Of a stretch of 64,000 nucleotides of DNA, positions 63,013 to 64,000 are shown in pieces. The position numbers were made by a program, and so were the translations under genes. Each line of letters opens with the position of its first letter. Position 1 is the first letter of the stretch. The stretch is from Streptomyces sp. NBC_00654. Lineage in GTDB: Bacteria > Actinomycetota > Actinomycetes > Streptomycetales > Streptomycetaceae. Under the pieces are notes generated by a model. The model saw only the letters and a list, made by a program, of their open reading frames with translations, was not told the DNA's origin and did no database searches. The DNA lies in the NCBI RefSeq assembly GCF_026341775.1, contig NZ_JAPEOB010000001.1, positions 4,216,001-4,280,000 on the forward strand. The letters are read 5' to 3'.

Positions 63013-63275
63013 ACCCCCTCCGGAGGTCGTCCGGCCGGGGCTGCTGGACGGCGCGGCCCTCAGGACTCAATTGTCGAGCCGGTCCGGCGGGACTGCCACA
63101 GCGGATCACCCGGCCGGGCCCCGGTCCCCGCCTCCACCGTGTTCCGCCCATGTCCCGTGGACCCTGCCGCCCCCCTCTCCCACGCCGTCACCGGCCCGTC
63201 GCACAATGGGCAGGGAATGATCGTCCACGAATGGTGGACGGTCCGCCCACAGGCCCACCGACCGGGAGCGCACAC

Positions 63276-64000
63276 ATGAACGATGACGGCCCCGTCCTGC
63301 TGCACACCCAGGGCCACGCCCTGTACATCACGCTGAACCGGCCACGAGCGCTCAACGCGCTGAACCACACCATGGTCCGGTTCATCGACGCGGCGCTCGC
63401 CGGTGCCGAGTGTGCGGACGAGATCACCTCGGTGGTGATCGGCGGGGCGGGGGAGCGCGGTCTGTGCGCGGGCGGTGACATCCGCACCCTTCACGACGAC
63501 GCACGCGCCGGGGGCCGGTCCTCCTTGGAGTTCTGGCGCGACGAGTACCGGCTCAACGCCCGCATCGCCCGATTCCGCAAGCCGTACGTCGCGCTCATGG
63601 ACGGCATCGTGATGGGCGGAGGCGTGGGTGTATCGGCTCATGGCAGCATCCGTGTCGTCACGGAACGCTCACGGGTCGCCATGCCGGAGACCGGCATCGG
63701 ATTCGTGCCCGATGTCGGGGGCACGCACCTCCTGGCCGCCGCTCCCGGGGAACTGGGCACACATCTGGCGCTGACCGGCCGGAGTGTCGGCGCCGCCGAC
63801 GCACTGCTCTGCGGCCTCGCCGACCACTTCGTACGGTCGGAGCACCTGCCGGAACTCACCGCGGCCCTCGCCACGAGCGCCACGCCCGACGAGGTCGCAC
63901 GGACGGTGCGCCGGCACACGTCCGAAGCGCCCGGTGGCGAACTCGCGTCCGCGCGCCACTGGATCGATGCCTGCTACGCCGCGGAAACGGTCGAGGACAT
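63276..64000 (+). CDS. enoyl-CoA hydratase/isomerase family protein (3-hydroxyisobutyryl-CoA hydrolase-like), 3' end cut
   Basis: From the ATG at 63,276 (GGGAG upstream) the frame is open to the window edge, giving 241 residues. Motifs: HALYITLNRPRALNALN, VVIGGAGERGLCAGGDIR (first oxyanion-hole strand), MDGIVMGGGVGVSAHGS (second) and VAMPETGIGFVPDVGGTHLL with the HIBCH-type Glu and Asp. The family of 3-hydroxyisobutyryl-CoA hydrolases acts in valine catabolism by cutting the CoA ester. The remainder, usually 350 residues in all, is outside the window. Confidence 0.93.
   Translation, partial: MNDDGPVLLHTQGHALYITLNRPRALNALNHTMVRFIDAALAGAECADEITSVVIGGAGERGLCAGGDIRTLHDDARAGGRSSLEFWRDEYRLNARIARFRKPYVALMDGIVMGGGVGVSAHGSIRVVTERSRVAMPETGIGFVPDVGGTHLLAAAPGELGTHLALTGRSVGAADALLCGLADHFVRSEHLPELTAALATSATPDEVARTVRRHTSEAPGGELASARHWIDACYAAETVED

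Noticed and set aside
60802..63279. An 825-codon open frame on the plus strand
   Set aside because: It is antisense to the SpoIIE-type phosphatase, whose domains and motifs are clear on the minus strand.

Overview
The window is high-GC actinobacterial DNA, almost certainly a Streptomyces chromosome. Supporting signs are strong G/C at third codon positions, frequent GTG starts, ATGA/GTGA translational coupling, a resuscitation-promoting-factor-like secreted protein, an LAxTG sortase substrate, a roadblock/LC7 protein, a SpoIIE-type phosphatase and many Streptomyces-type insertion sequences.

Layout. (1) 1-4.4 kb: a translationally coupled catabolic-looking operon (cyclase-family hydrolase, fumarylacetoacetate-hydrolase-family enzyme, thiolase, AMP-forming acyl-CoA ligase). 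(2) 4.9-6.7 kb: a flavin reductase divergent from an ArsR-type regulator whose helix-turn-helix carries a 19-bp tandem-repeat expansion, then an SMI1/KNR4 protein. (3) 6.8-8.6 kb: decayed IS630 and IS5 transposases. (4) 8.7-13.6 kb: a MarR-like regulator divergent from a DrrAB-type ABC exporter with a perfect palindrome between them, and a CynX/NimT-like MFS transporter divergent from a GntR regulator that appears to be read from a leaderless transcript. (5) 13.6-37.2 kb: a mosaic of mobile-element debris. It holds a damaged pair of tyrosine recombinases, IS5/IS427, IS110, IS701, IS630 and another DDE transposase, and broken recombinase, kinase and WD40 fragments. Islands of intact genes survive within it: Rpf-like, DUF7660, DinB, ArsR, EF-hand plus heme-oxygenase-like oxidase, an S24/S26-like protein and a P-loop kinase. 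(6) 37.4-64 kb: conserved, undamaged chromosomal genes: aldehyde dehydrogenase with a GAF activator, amidase, acetamidase, phytase-like esterase, coupled SWIM/SNF2 genes, desaturase, MpaB oxygenase, TerD, TatA, ArsR/MgtA, PPOX, LC7, DUF6397, GNAT, LAxTG protein, SpoIIE phosphatase and a partial enoyl-CoA hydratase-family gene.

Most notable points. A 2.0-kb unit at 28,050-30,050 is bounded by 30-bp inverted repeats (one mismatch) and a CTAG duplication. It carries an intact DinB-family gene beside an IS701-type transposase, so it looks like an insertion sequence with a cargo gene. Just upstream, a three-EF-hand calcium-binding protein sits next to a heme-oxygenase-like di-metal oxidase. Single-nucleotide frameshifts, several of them in G runs, are common in the mobile genes and absent from the conserved right half.

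All functional names rest on reading the translated sequence and on knowledge of the families. No database search was run.
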